Positions 1 through 11,073 of a DNA stretch of 64,000 nucleotides are shown here, piece after piece; the first letter of the stretch is position 1; each line of letters opens with the position of its first letter. A program made the position numbers and the translations under genes. Source of the DNA: Actinomortierella ambigua (taxonomy: Eukaryota; Mortierellomycota; Mortierellomycetes; Mortierellales; Mortierellaceae). Below the pieces are notes generated by a model that made no database searches, had not been told where the DNA came from, and worked only from the letters and a program-made list of their open reading frames with translations. The stretch covers positions 1 through 64,000 of the forward strand of contig JAAAJB010000014.1 in assembly GCA_016098155.1 (NCBI GenBank), read 5' to 3'.

Positions 1-3
1 GCG

Positions 4-178
4 CGCCGAAGAATGAAACCCTCTTTTGAGGACATGTAAAAAAAAAAAAAAAAAAAGGACAGTCTTTATCCCCCAGTACTGCAGCGTCTCGCGGATCGCG
101 GGCAGGTGCACGCCGAAGATTGAAACCCTCTTTTGAGGCGCGTGAAAAAAATGTTTCCGTAGCAGATAGTCTTTATCC
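4..178. repeat. Imperfect direct repeat of a ~70-bp unit
   Basis: A 28-base block at 4-31 recurs with one difference at 111-138. A second block (AGTCTTTATCC) that follows it at 61-71 recurs at 168-178. Between the blocks the first copy carries a long A run and the second a short one. This is a locally duplicated unit cut off by the left window edge, so its full length and copy number cannot be judged. No coding potential is seen. Confidence 0.6.
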
Positions 179-305
179 TCTTTTGTTGCAAAAGAATGAA
201 AGAAAAAAAAAAGAAAGCTATTCATCAGAAAAAACTCTGGAGCACGGGGACAAAAAGTGATGAAGCAGCCGGACACTGCAAAAATGAAAGCCTGTAGGCG
301 TATTA

Positions 306-378
306 CGCCCCACGCGGGACTCGAACCCGCAACATTCAGATTAAAAGTCTGACGCTCTACCGATTGAGCTAGCAGGGC
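306..378 (-). tRNA. tRNA-Lys (anticodon UUU)
   Basis: The minus strand folds into a 73-base cloverleaf. The acceptor arm GCCCTGC pairs with GTGGGGC (two G-U pairs), the D arm starts at TAGCTCA, and the anticodon stem-loop CAGACTTTTAATCTG has anticodon TTT. The T arm is GCGGGTTCGAGTCCCGC with an intact B box. There is no intron and the discriminator base is G. The anticodon reads AAA/AAG lysine codons. It is the only tRNA recognised in the window. Confidence 0.95.
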
Positions 379-888
379 TTGTGAAACTTGGAATTTTTTC
401 CACTGATGAGCCAGCTCCAGTTTCACTCTGGCTATAAATAGCCGGCTAATGTAGCATCCAATATGGATGGTACTTAAGGGTACTTAAGGGTAAAGCCTTG
501 AGGTTTGGATGGACCCGCGGGTGTAAAGGCCTTGGAGAATTTTCTTGCAAGTCGTTGTATCTATTGGACGAAACCAACCTCTATAACCCTTACACGCTAC
601 TCCAGCTGGAGCCCTGGCGCCTGAGCAAAACCAGCAGGGGGCAAAATGTGAGCCCTTCTCTTTTCCTTTTTGTGTATCGTTCTATTCATCCTACATAGGT
701 GCTGCTGAGACTTCCCGCTGTCATAAGTGTTGATTAGGCGTGCTGAAAAGAATATTGGCCTTCCACATTCTTGCCCCACGGGTGGGGGGAAATAAAACAA
801 TTCGGCATTTTTTTAACCCCCGCCATGTATAGACTTAGAGCCACTTCTCTATCCCCATGCAATAAGTCTACAGGCACTGGCGAATGCT
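379..888. other. Intergenic, no gene recognised
   Basis: This spacer holds a TATA-like CTATAAATAG near 433-442 and an exact tandem duplication of TACTTAAGGG (471-480, 481-490). No conserved coding frame is seen. The functional relevance of the TATA-like site is unknown. Confidence 0.4.
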
Positions 889-1838
889 ATGGCTGAGAGA
901 AAGGCCAGAGAGGCGTACATAATCGGCAACTGGGTCGACAAATTCTACACCGCCGTTGCATCATGGTACCGTAAGGACTACTGGATCATGGAGATGCCGA
1001 GGGACAGTACCGCCTTTGTGTGCAATACGCGCAGTACCAGCTTGGTTTTGGGTGTCGAGTAGAGCTCCGATGACGGCATTAGAATAGTATCGAAGAGCGA
1101 CTGACCAAGGACAAGAGTCGGTTCATGAACAATGGCTTTTCACGCAGTAATGGCCCTGATGGATCGAGCAACGACAGACAGGTCCTGGGGTGAAGGGTAC
1201 CCTTTAACCAAAATGTTGCGCAGACATGAGCACCTGTGATCTCAATGACCTGTCTGTGGTCGATAACCCAGTGCCTGAAGACAAACCCGCCTCGGATGCA
1301 CCCGTGGTCCGCCATTACAAAGTCGAGTTTGTAAGTCGAGCGTATCATGTCCCCACAAGATTGAAGACGGCGTCTTATCCTTGTGCATTAAGCAGCTACC
1401 CGGAGATGTGGGGATGTCAATGGTTGGCACCCGCTTTGTATATAGATAATATGTCTCTTCTTTTTGTTGACTTTCCTTTAGTAACTTTGTTCTTCTTTGT
1501 TCACACAGCTCTAAAAACACATGAACGTGAAAAAAAAATTGCAAAGCACATTCTTCGCTTCCCGACCCGTGAACACCGTACGCACATTGCGTCTTGTAAT
1601 ATGCTCCAATTCTTGCCACGATGAACGTAGCAGTGCTCACTAGGATAATTTTTTTTTCAGGCTTGATCCTGTTGTCAGTCATGTCGTAGTATTCAATGTA
1701 AAAGGCAGTTCCCATAACATTTATCGCATCCACTCGGCCTATCGAGAAACAGAGGGCCCGACCGAACACAAGGGTTCGGTCGGGAAGCCTGTTCTCGATC
1801 TCAAACGATGCATCTTTTTTGATCCCAGATTCAGAGTA
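889..1838 (+). pseudogene. Possible remnants of a decayed spliced gene
   Basis: Several short protein-like stretches lie on the plus strand. A 57-codon frame at 889-1062 begins MAERKAREAYIIGNWVDKFY. A second frame from 1226 (MSTCDLNDLSVVDNPVPEDK) runs to a GTAAGT at 1333. A third stretch, about 1671-1838, lies between TTTTTTTTCAG and GTAAGTATG and has no stop in one frame. The phases of the last two do not match, and stops separate the first two. I therefore read this as a broken or unresolved gene rather than a working one. No family is recognised. The third stretch contains the palindrome at 1741-1799. Confidence 0.2.
1741..1799. repeat. Nested inverted repeat (two-part palindrome)
   Basis: The inner arms CCCGACCGAAC (1757-1767) and GTTCGGTCGGG (1774-1784) are perfect 11-base complements around a 6-base loop. 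The outer arms ATCGAGAAACAG (1741-1752) and CTGTTCTCGAT (1789-1799) pair with a single bulge. The whole 59-base segment could form a long stem in RNA or a cruciform in DNA. Confidence 0.7.
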
Positions 1839-1958
1839 AGTATGAACTACCAGACCGTCATCTATTTATCCCACTTACTCCGAAGTGTATCATCTCCCTC
1901 ATAAAACATTTTCTGATGTAAGGGCTATATTTCAACACTTCTGCCATTCAAAGCTGTT

Positions 1959-2228
1959 TCACTTGCAGGTGTAGATGTGAATGTGAACATTCGAGGTGTC
2001 AACTCTATCGTGCGTGCACTCAGATCCTTCAGGACAGGTGCATTCATTGGCTGGGGGCTTGAAATCATCCGGAGGGTAGTCGGTTGTATATCTGCATATT
2101 TCAGCTTCAGCGCATTTTTTAGCAGGGTCGTGATCAAGATTGCCAGGGATGGCCATTGCAGTCGACAAGAGTGCTGCCATAATGGCCAAGTTTACAAAGA
2201 TAAGGAAGGCAGTGCGGGTGGTCATCAT
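1959..2228 (-). CDS. Small secreted cysteine-rich protein (candidate effector)
   Basis: This is an 89-residue single-exon protein. Residues 1-26 form a classic signal peptide: a short polar N-terminus, a hydrophobic core (FLIFVNLAIMAALLSTAMA) and an A-x-A type cleavage site before IPGN. The mature chain of about 63 residues is acidic and holds six cysteines, including the cluster CTCPEGSEC, enough for three disulfides. The ATG at the right end is used because it starts the signal peptide directly. No family was recognised. Small secreted cysteine-rich proteins in fungi often act outside the cell as effectors, antimicrobials or surface proteins, but nothing here decides between these. Its neighbourhood is gene-poor and repeat-bearing. 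A 27-base T run lies upstream at 2347-2373. The opposite strand also has an open frame, which lacks any recognisable signal. Confidence 0.65.
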   Translation of the reverse strand: MMTTRTAFLIFVNLAIMAALLSTAMAIPGNLDHDPAKKCAEAEICRYTTDYPPDDFKPPANECTCPEGSECTHDRVDTSNVHIHIYTCK

Positions 2229-2346
2229 GGAGTTATATTCTGGGTATACTGGGGGCTCTCAATGATTGTTGAAGAAATCTGGAAAGTGTTGCAGGACTGG
2301 GACAAGGCAGCGAAAAAAAAAGAAAGAAGAGGAGATGCCGGTGGAG

Positions 2347-2373
2347 TTTTTTTTTTTTTTTTTTTTTTTTTTT
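2347..2373. repeat. T27 mononucleotide run
   Basis: An uninterrupted run of 27 T lies upstream of the secreted cysteine-rich gene. As A27 on that gene's coding strand it sits about 120 bases before the start codon. Confidence 0.95.
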
Positions 2374-4710
2374 GATGCAAGGGGAGGGACGCCAAGCATA
2401 AGATGGAATAACCCACCCCTTACCCTTCCATCTCCTCAAACGACGCATTTCACAATGGAGTGCGTTTGTTCCGGCGTCAAACTTACCACCAAGTCAAAAA
2501 AAAAGTCCCATCGATTCAAGAGGATCAGAAGGGCTATGAAGTATGAGTGGAGGTGTTGTGTTGCCTGTTATCTCTATGATCTGCTGTTGCGATCAAGCTC
2601 TGAGCATGGTGAGAGCGACCCATCGAGGCAGCACCCTATCATAATAGGAGATCAGGTAGGTCGACTGAAAAACTGACTGAGCTTGATGATCGCACTCTAT
2701 TTGTTAGTAATATTGGTCCGCCCCAAGCAAAAACAGGACAACCCCATCTTGGACGCAGGTGGGATCTTTTGCGTGCAGTTTTGAATCTCACACCGAACAC
2801 AGATACCCAAAGTATGGGTTGAGTGCCAGAAGAGTATATCGCTCCAGACCTTTTCCATGCTTTAGTTTGATCGGTACACATTGGGTTTCGATACTCCTTC
2901 CACTGTCTGTCTGTCTGCCTGTCCATCTCCAATGACGCGACTGGAAAAAAAAGACGCGACGAAACCGCTCCGTCGCCGCGATGCCCTGATCAAACGCCAC
3001 CAAAGCGAATGTGCTTCTGGGGTACTATGCTAAGAAATGTCTAGCGGATGGTGCGACGGAGGCGACTTCACAGTAAACTTGTGGTTACCATTCAAACTGG
3101 TACAGCAAATGTACCGAGGGGCTCGTGCATAGTTTTAGCGTACGGTTAAGTTACATTTGGAGGGGGGACGCCGACCAACAAGATATCCGTCGATTCCCCA
3201 AGAAATGCGTAGATATAGCTCTTTCTTCTACTGATGGTGATGGCCTTTGGACTCTGTCCAGTCGTCAGAAACTGTTCATCTCGCGACGGCTGCTCGAGTG
3301 CTTGATTCGTATGTGTGAAGTTAGTGTGGCTGGCCCAATCCACAACTGTGAATTCCATATAGTAATAATAAAGCGACCGCTCAACATATGGTCGGTGTAA
3401 GTGCTCTACTGCAGGCTGGCCCACTGGTTCCCTTCGCGACATGATGCAACGCTTGCTCCACACCAGCCAATCGGCTGCCACCAAGGTTACCTACAGGTCG
3501 ATAGGGGTCGTGGTTCCGACATGCAGTCGGCGGCTGTGACAGCATGACCAAGACAGCGGTTTATTAAGCGGGTTATTTTTCACAGGAGTGGGGAGAGGTA
3601 GAGTTCTCAATTTTATACCACTCCTGTAGTACATGCTCCTCGCCAATTTTTTTAACGGTCCCAGATGGGGATAACCAAGTCCGTATCCGCTGGAGTGACT
3701 GATCTAAGAGCGAGTTTGTGTCAGCGTCTGTAGCATTTCTCCTCAAGCAGCCTGGATGATCACTTGCCGCGCTCGAGTTTGTGGGTAGACAGCGCCCACA
3801 TTGGTCCATTTCTCGTCTTTTTGTACTTTCTCTACTCTGGTGTTCGAGTATAGCAACTTTAGCGATATGTGGGAATTGTGGAGCTGCTAAAGGACTGTAT
3901 CCAACTAGTAAGCTAGGAGAGGTTCGCCCTTGTGTTTCCAGCGAAGCTGGCATAGAGAAGTGTCTCCTCTAGTGCAGGCGAGCAATGGTCTAGGTAGCTT
4001 GTGCCAGCACTAACATGCTGGTGTCTGTGGGCCAGGAAGAACTCTTGGGGAGGTCAGAATGGTACATATCTTAGCTCGCGCCCCTCTGTGCTGCTTTGCC
4101 ATGCATACCCTTGCAGATGGTGAGATGACCGAGGGGTACTATACATCAGGTAGAGCACGCCATTGCGCACAGACATTCACCCAAGATCGCTGGTTTCACA
4201 CACACGCGCACACTAAAAGAAATCGTTGGCTCTTGGGTGAAGACCAGGATGGGAGGATGGACAACGCAAATGTAGGAGAGAAAGGAGCCAGTGAGTTCAT
4301 TGTCTTGAATCACAATACTATGACTGTAGGGGAGGAGTTGCGCAAGGCCATACAGCTAAAGCCCTGAGGCTAATGCCATTGTAGCAAAAAATATTTGCTA
4401 ACTTCAATCCGCTGTAATAAAAGCCGTCCCTGGGGCAGTTGTTTTCGTGTCCAGCTTCATTTCTTTTGTTTTTGGCTTGTTTGCTTTGTATGTCTCTCTT
4501 TGTCCCACTGTTCTACGACACATTCACTCCTCAATTGTCCCCCATTCTCCCTCTCCTGATTACATTGACATTCGCTACTTGCGCTGAAGAAAAGACAACA
4601 ACGTCGACAGCAACAACCAGGGCAACAGGGGCTACCTCAACTACAAAACAACAGACTTTAGCTCCTTGTCAGCAAGTGAGACTTGGTGCCTCTGGCGACC
4701 TCTTTAAGGA
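2374..4710. other. Gene-poor region, no gene supported
   Basis: Only short open frames without family features are seen here. Examples are a 126-codon frame on the minus strand at 3573-3953 and a 102-codon frame on the plus strand at 4059-4367. Neither has a signal peptide, known motif or splice support. The last ~270 bases are CT-rich and probably form the promoter and leader of the next gene. Confidence 0.4.
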
Positions 4711-6307
4711 ATGACAGCATCATCGGGCCCACTCATCCCGCCGAACCTCCTGTCTACTTCCGTCTTTCACCGCTCTGCCAACCCTGCCCTTACCAACAGC
4801 CATCGGGGACCAACAGCAACAGACACTTCTTCCACTTCCATAGTCGGGGCAGTGTACGCAGTCGCTGTACCAAACCTTGGTGGCAACACCGAGCAACCGA
4901 CTACGTCTGCGCCACCAGCGCCTGTCCGCCCTCCACTGGTTGCTGCATCTTCGTCTCCAGCTTCCCTAATAACTGCCGCCATGATCAAGAGAGAGGAGGT
5001 CGAGCAGCGTATCCTTGACACCTCCATGGTAGTTGACCCACCGTCGCTGCCCGCTTCTTCGGTGCCTCCTTCAGCCTCAATCTCAGCCTCCGCTTCCGCC
5101 ACTCGTCCCGCCTCAGTGTCTGCAAGCGTTGCACCAATTCGAGTTGCCTCGCCTCCCTCTCCCCCTCTCCCTTCATCACTCTCTGCGCGTTCAGAACGAG
5201 ACACAGCCCGAGCTCGCGATAGCCGAAGGGATTATTCGCCACCACCACCGTCGTCGTCGTCGTCCTCATCGATCAACCGGTCTTCTCACAACGACTCCTA
5301 CCAGAGGCACGGTGACTACCACCACCATCGTAACGATCGCTACCACCGGGAGGACCATCGCTACCATCGAGAGGAGCATCGCAACCATCAGGAGGACCAT
5401 CGCTCCTCCTCCTCCTCCTCGTCATCGAGGAACCATGCATATGGTCAAGCGAGCGAAGGATGTTCTTTCTATCGTCCCCTTCCTCCTCCTTCTCAACAAC
5501 AACAGGCACAACAACAGCAGCGTGACAATTCCATCTCGGAGAGAGGCTATGACTCTCAGTCTAGGGATCAGAGGCGCGCGCACCACCGACCTCTACCACC
5601 TTCAGGATCATCGACTGCTGCTGCTGCTCACTCTGATTCTGTAGACTATAGCCATCGGGACCGTCGGGACGGGAGGACGGCGGGGCGCAAGCGTTCAATG
5701 CGGGATGTGAGTGATCAGTCCATGTCCGAGTCTGAACCGAGGATGAAGCCTTCCGGGAGTGCAAGGGCTTTCGTGGCGCAAGAGGAGGCACCGATGGCAG
5801 CAGTAGTAGCAGGAGGAAATGCACACAAAGAGAGAGGTAGCAAAAGAAGAAGAAGAAGGCGAGAAGCGAAAAGGGCGCGGCGTGATGATGGCGATGGCAC
5901 GACGATCATGGTGTCGCCCGCAGAGTCACCCAAGCATCGATCGAACCGAGTTGCGTCGGATTCTTCAAAGACGACGGACGGCGATAACAACAACGACGAT
6001 GACGACGACGACGACGACGACTCTAGCACGTCAGAGTCGGATTCGGATTTGGAGGACTCGGCCACGTCGATTGCTGGAGTGAACGGCACTGTTCATAGTC
6101 ATGGCGGTGCCATGTCGGCACAAATCCAACAACAGGTTCGGTCTGTTGAGGCTGTGAGATTGCAAGGAGCCATTCACGACTTGATGATGCAAGTATGTAT
6201 AGGGGATGAATGGGAATAAGTGGAGGTGCTAGATTCACTGAGATTGTCAAGAGTGCGGGATACGAGGTCATTTTCATATCTACCTTTCTCACTTCTTTCT
6301 CACACTG

Positions 6308-6341
<34 letters not shown>

Positions 6342-8239
6342 GTCATGAGTACAGCTGGAAAAGGCACACTCCAAGCACAGAAAATATGCGCAAAAAGCTG
6401 CACAGGCAGTCAAGAAGATCCAGGTTTTTAATGGCCGACTGGAAAAGACTTTCCGTCAGCTGAACGAGATGAATTTGGAACAGGAGCAAAAGATTGCCGA
6501 GGCCATGCAGCAGCAACAAGATCAGTCCCTACAGCTCCAGCGAAAGGTGAAGGAACTGGAGGCAACAGCAGCAGCAGCAACAGCGGCAGCAGCAGCCGCC
6601 ACCGCTGCTTCAGCTTCCACCACCACGAGCCATTTTAGTGGGCCAATTGCAGCAGCGTCAGGAACAAACGTGGCAGCCGATAGGCGTGTCGGGGTGGTGG
6701 TGGAGGATGATCTGGACAGGGAGAGCGACATTGAGCTGGAAAGTGGTCAAGCAAGTGCAGTCCATGTTGTTGCATCGCCAATGGAGGATCAGCAACTTGC
6801 CTCTACTGTTGCTCCCACTTTGATGCGTCGGAGGTCCATTGTTGGAGGATCCTCGAATTCTTCATCAAATTTGTCGTCATCGTCTTCTTCGCTTGCCGCC
6901 CAAGCGAATATCAACCTTGCGCGGCGTGCGACCGAGCGGAAGAATTCAGTGACCGGCGGTGGGCGATTCGTTCTATCATCCAAGCCTGTGGTTGACACGC
7001 TGACAAATCTCAAGATTGATTTGCGGAGCAAAGCCTTTGCGCGGAAGCCACGGTCGCTGTTGATGTACAACCCTCATCTCTCAGGGGAGAATCTGAAGGA
7101 CGTTATGGTGACGAGTTCGTTGGACGGCAACATTCAGTTTTGGGACCTCCACTCGCGTCGGATGGCCAGTCAGCTGCACAAGAACCAGCTGCAGTTCCCC
7201 TGGGCCGAGGATGTGTGTTGGGTCGGCAAGGATCTGTTGGCGGTCGCGAGTGCGTACGCGCAGGGCCAGCCGCAGCAGCGTCAGCTGAGTCTGGTTCATG
7301 TGAATGCGGTTCCGGCGAGTGGTCGGCAAGGACGAGCGAATGTGTCTTCTGTTTGTCAACCTGTCAACGCTATGCCGCATGACAAGACCGGTATTAATGT
7401 ATTGGCGTCAGTCGATCAGTTTACAGATGGGTCGTTCGTCCTGGCCACAGGAGGCAGTGACAAGATGCTGGTAAGACCATGATTGATGTCATTTGTTGTG
7501 ATTAATCGAAGGGCTAACGTTGTGTTCTAGTGAGGGCTAATCATTTAAACTATCAATTCCTTTTCATGATTCGACGACGGTGGTGGTGGTGGTGGTGGGC
7601 AATTTATAGTACCAATGGCGATTTGGAGCACCAGACTCGGATGGCGACTACGTTGCTCTGGATCCACAACTGATCCATTCGCGGCACACGTCAGGTATAC
7701 AAGGACTGTGCTATTCGCGGTTTGACAATTTGATGTACTCTGGCGGAACGGATTGTCGATTGGTGGCGTGGGATATGCAGCACCAATGGTCGGTGATCGA
7801 CCATCGGTATCATGACCGTGGACGGATCACGCACATTCTGCCGAACCCACAGGATCCACGACTCTTCCTGATCAGTCATGCGGACAAGGCGAACCAGCTG
7901 CGTTTAATGGATTCACGTGTGGGTGCGCAGGAGACGGTGTTGTCGCTTGGGTTCCCGGTGCAGGATAATATTTCGCGTTACGTGGCGCCGAGCTGGCATC
8001 CGTCGGGCGGATTGATCAGCTGTGGAACGACGAGCGGGACATGCAAGATCCATCTGTGGGACATCCGTTGGAAGAACGTGGAGCGTGGACCAGGCCAGTC
8101 GATCAATGTTCATGACAAGACCATCCTCCGTGCAGCTTTCCATCCGACACACTCGATGCTTGCATCGCTGAGCACGGACAATACTCTGGCGTTTATTGAT
8201 TTCCAACTTAATCCAGAGACTGTAGTTCATACTTCTTAA
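4711..8239 (+). CDS. WD40 beta-propeller protein with disordered and coiled-coil N-terminus
   Basis: Three exons (4711-6192, 6355-7470, 7610-8239) encode about 1075 residues. Residues 1-490 are low-complexity, with runs of Ser, Pro, His/Arg and Asp. Exon 2 opens with a strong coiled coil (LEKAHSKHRKYAQKAAQAVK onward, heptad pattern to about residue 575) followed by poly-Ala. The C-terminal ~400 residues form about seven WD40 blades, ending in units such as SLDGNIQFWDLHS, GGTDCRLVAWDM and KIHLWDIRWKN. Such propellers scaffold protein complexes, but I cannot assign this one to a named family or pathway. Intron 1 has a (CT)15 polypyrimidine tract. The ATG at 4711 is the first in-frame start, and no signal peptide follows it. 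The intron positions are well supported because the coiled coil and a blade both continue smoothly across the joins. Confidence 0.8.
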
Positions 8240-8563
8240 TCCATTCGATACTTTTTTTTTTTTTTTTTTTTCTTTGAAGACTAGACACTCTCTCTTTGAT
8301 CTCCTAATATGCATCCTTTTTTTTGCGCACAGAATGAAACACGGGCAGTACCATGGGTGAGCGAGAGAGATATCTTGGGAAGGCGGGGGGACATTCTTGG
8401 AAGGGATCCGAAGTTGGTTGCTTCGAAAATGGTGGCGCACCACTGCGCTTTTTGGTACAAATCATCGATTTGTCAACCCTTCCCTTCCCTTTTCTTCTTT
8501 GTAACGCGCCTACCCACACAACATCCTTCCTCTATTTCCCCTACATTACATTTTGGCATTAGA
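8240..8563. other. Intergenic between WD40 gene and CCS1
   Basis: This spacer carries a T20 run (8252-8271) just after the WD40 stop codon and CT/T-rich sequence before the CCS1 start. It must hold the 3' end of one gene and the promoter of the next, which lie in the same orientation. No further element is recognised. Confidence 0.5.
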
Positions 8564-9777
8564 ATGACAGCAGCGGACTTTAAGGTACTTTCATGGACTA
8601 GTATGGGTGGATGCTCGATTCTCCTCCGTGTGTCCTTTCATTCGCTGACTTGTGTACTCTTTTTTTATTTTTTATGTTTCTGAATGGGAAACACCCTCAA
8701 AGACCGAGTTTGCAGTGGAAATGACCTGCGACTCGTGTGTCAAGGATGTCGAGAAAGTTTTGAGCGATGCACCAGGCATCACCAAGTTTGACATCAACCT
8801 GAAGGAGCAGCGCGTGCTCATCGAAGGCACTGGTGAGTTAGCGCAGCACGTGTACACGTTATTGAGAAGGAGAAGATCCACTGCGCATCCACTTATTTTG
8901 TAGGGAAAAACCCTTACCCCATGATACTACGTGAAATCTAGCTAATCCTTATCATTATGTCATTATTTGTATTCAAAAAAAAAGCACCGCCATCGGTCCT
9001 TTCCAGACTACTCAAGGGAACTGGCAAAACAGTGATCGTCCGTGGTTCCGGTGTTGCGCAAGGTAAAGCACAGCTATAGGAGAAAAAAATAAAAGCACAT
9101 GTAACGCCACCAACCAACCAACCAACGAAAAGACAAAAAATCTAACCTCATTGACAAAAAAAAAAAAAAACGTACACATATATATCAAAGGCGAGCATGC
9201 CGGCGCTGCCGTCTGCATTCTGGACGTGCAGAGTGACAAGCCCACGAGCCGCCTGACGGAGCCCGGCACGGGCCGGCCTTATGGCTTGGTGCGGTTCCTG
9301 CAGGTGAATCGCGAGACGTGCGTGGTGGACGTGACGGTGCAAGGATTAAAGCCGGGCAAGCATGGGATCCACATCCACGAGCTGGGTGACACCTCTGGAG
9401 GATCGTCGACGACGGGCGCGCATTGGAACCCGACGAATGTGGCCCATGGCGATCACGATACTGGCCACGTGGGCGACCTGGGCAACATTGAGGTGGACGA
9501 GCGTGGATGGGGTGATCTCGTGCTGGAGAGCCAGCGAATCAAGGTGTGGGACATTATTGGGCGATCGATGGTCGTGACGGAGGGCGAGGATACGCTGAAG
9601 CCGCACAAGGAGTGGCCCAAGGTCGACCAGCAAAAGGACGATGGCGGGTCTGGACGGGGCATCATTTGTGGCATCATTGCCCGGTCGGCCGGTGTCTTTG
9701 AGAACGTTAAGAAGGTGTGCGACTGCAGTGGCGCGACGCTGTGGGAGGAGGCGCGTTTGACGAATGACTTTTACTGA
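8564..9777 (+). CDS. CCS1: Copper chaperone for superoxide dismutase (CCS)
   Basis: Four exons (8564-8584, 8703-8832, 8985-9062, 9191-9777) encode 271 residues, close to yeast Ccs1 (249). The protein delivers Cu(I) to Cu,Zn-SOD and oxidises its disulfide, in the cytosol and the mitochondrial intermembrane space. Domain 1 is Atx1-like, with the metal site M14-T-C16-D-S-C19. Domain 2 (about residues 78-235) is SOD-like and keeps HIHE (H137, H139), AHWNP and DLGN. The SOD1 copper ligand in VVHE is replaced by Thr (VVTE, T206), as expected for a chaperone rather than an enzyme. Domain 3 has the CxC copper-transfer motif C253-D-C255. Exon 1 codes only seven residues and is supported by frame continuity (MTAADFK then TEFAVEMTC). 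Confidence 0.93.
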
Positions 9778-9900
9778 CTCGGAGCAAAGCTCTAATCATT
9801 CTCGCCACCATCTCTCCCCCCCCACGGACTCTTGCTAACCAGCAAAGAAAAAAAAAGAACAGTAAGAAAGGAAGAAAATCATTCTTTCAGTTGCCATTGA

Positions 9901-9906
9901 AATAAA
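9901..9906 (+). terminator. Polyadenylation signal of CCS1
   Basis: AATAAA lies 124 bases after the CCS1 stop codon. It is the only canonical hexamer found close downstream. Confidence 0.5.
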
Positions 9907-10383
9907 GTGTTTATGTCAATGCTAAACAACCCATGAGGAGTCGAGACATTCTCGAATTGGCAGAAGAGGGCGTTCTCTTTTCAAGCCCAACTTGGCTCCA
10001 ACTGTCCCGGAACCATAGAGCGAGTCGCACGCGCCTCCCCGATGCCTTGGGGCCAAACGGGCATGATGTGTGTATTTGCGGAGGGACAATGCAAAATAAG
10101 GAGCAAGGGAAAACAGAAAAGGAACACATACAGTATGCTCAGTTTGCAGCATCTTTTGAAGGTGGTAACGGTATGAGAGCTGATCGGTGATAGATGTGAG
10201 AGTGCTATATAATGTATATGTGTGTGTGTAGGGGAAAAGTATGCTCAAAACAAAGGTCTAGCTTTTTGAGATGCCATCTCGTGCTGTTGCAGAACGAGGC
10301 AATATAAAAATAGCCATCTTTGATGCTTTTACTTTTCTGCCAAAGAAGGAGCTTTGGCAGCGAGCATCGGGGGTGTAGGAGTC

Positions 10384-10386
10384 GTG

Positions 10387-10409
<23 letters not shown>
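10384..10409. repeat. (GT)13 microsatellite
   Basis: Thirteen uninterrupted GT units are followed by further GTAT/GTCT variants in the spacer upstream of the trehalase gene. Confidence 0.95.
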
Positions 10410-10417
<8 letters not shown>

Positions 10418-11073
10418 CTGTGTGTGTTATGTGTCTGTGTTCTGCGGGGTTGGCGGTTCATCTGTGATGCAGCAGAGTGGTGGAGCGAGAGACGCATACA
10501 TACATACCCGCGCGCGCTGAGTTGTGGGGTGTCCCAGGCAGACGCAAGATAGTAGTAGTAGTAATAGGCACGGCAGGGAGATAAGAGCGGAGGTAGGGTG
10601 GTGGGATACACCGTGAAGCTGGATTGGGAATTGGCACGGACGACGGAGAAGGGGGGAGAGGGAAGGAGAAGGGGGGGGGGATGATCTCCCTCGAGTCGTC
10701 ACCTCGCAAGAAAAAAAGATAAAATAGCGTCGGGTATACCTTCCAGTCTGTTTCTCTCTTACATCCATTCATTCATTCTCATCTTTTGCACCAACATTTT
10801 ACTTGTTCGAGTGCCCTTCTACTGTCCTCTCCCCCTCTCCCTCTCTCCACCTTTTGCTTGCCACAAGCTGCCTTTCACTGTTCAAGGAACCTTGACCCCA
10901 AACCTTTTTTTTTTTTCGTCCACCCGCACGGCTGTGACAGCTGATCACTTTTTTTTTTCTGCCATTCACACTTCTTTCTTGTTCATTCGCCTTTCACCCT
11001 TTTTACCACCCCTCCTTCGCTGTTGCATTTGAGAGAACGCTCCTTCACCGGCAACAACCTCCAACAGCGCGGC

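Larger units (their letters stand above)
9778..11073. other. Intergenic between CCS1 and trehalase
   Basis: An AATAAA at 9901-9906 fits the CCS1 polyadenylation signal. A (GT)13 microsatellite lies at 10384-10409. The last 250 bases are strongly CT-rich and are probably the trehalase promoter and leader. No gene is recognised. Confidence 0.5.

Noticed and set aside
1977..2375. Plus-strand open frame of 132 codons opposite the secreted cysteine-rich gene, preceded by an acceptor-like TTCACTTGCAG
   Set aside because: It reads into a T27 (poly-Phe) run, has no motif, and the opposite strand encodes a textbook signal peptide with patterned cysteines.
3573..3953. Minus-strand frame of 126 codons
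   Set aside because: It starts without promoter or splice support, shows no family feature or signal peptide, and has a composition unlike the real genes here.
4059..4367. Plus-strand frame of 102 codons
   Set aside because: No recognisable domain or conserved pattern, and it lies in a gene-poor region with similar chance frames on both strands.
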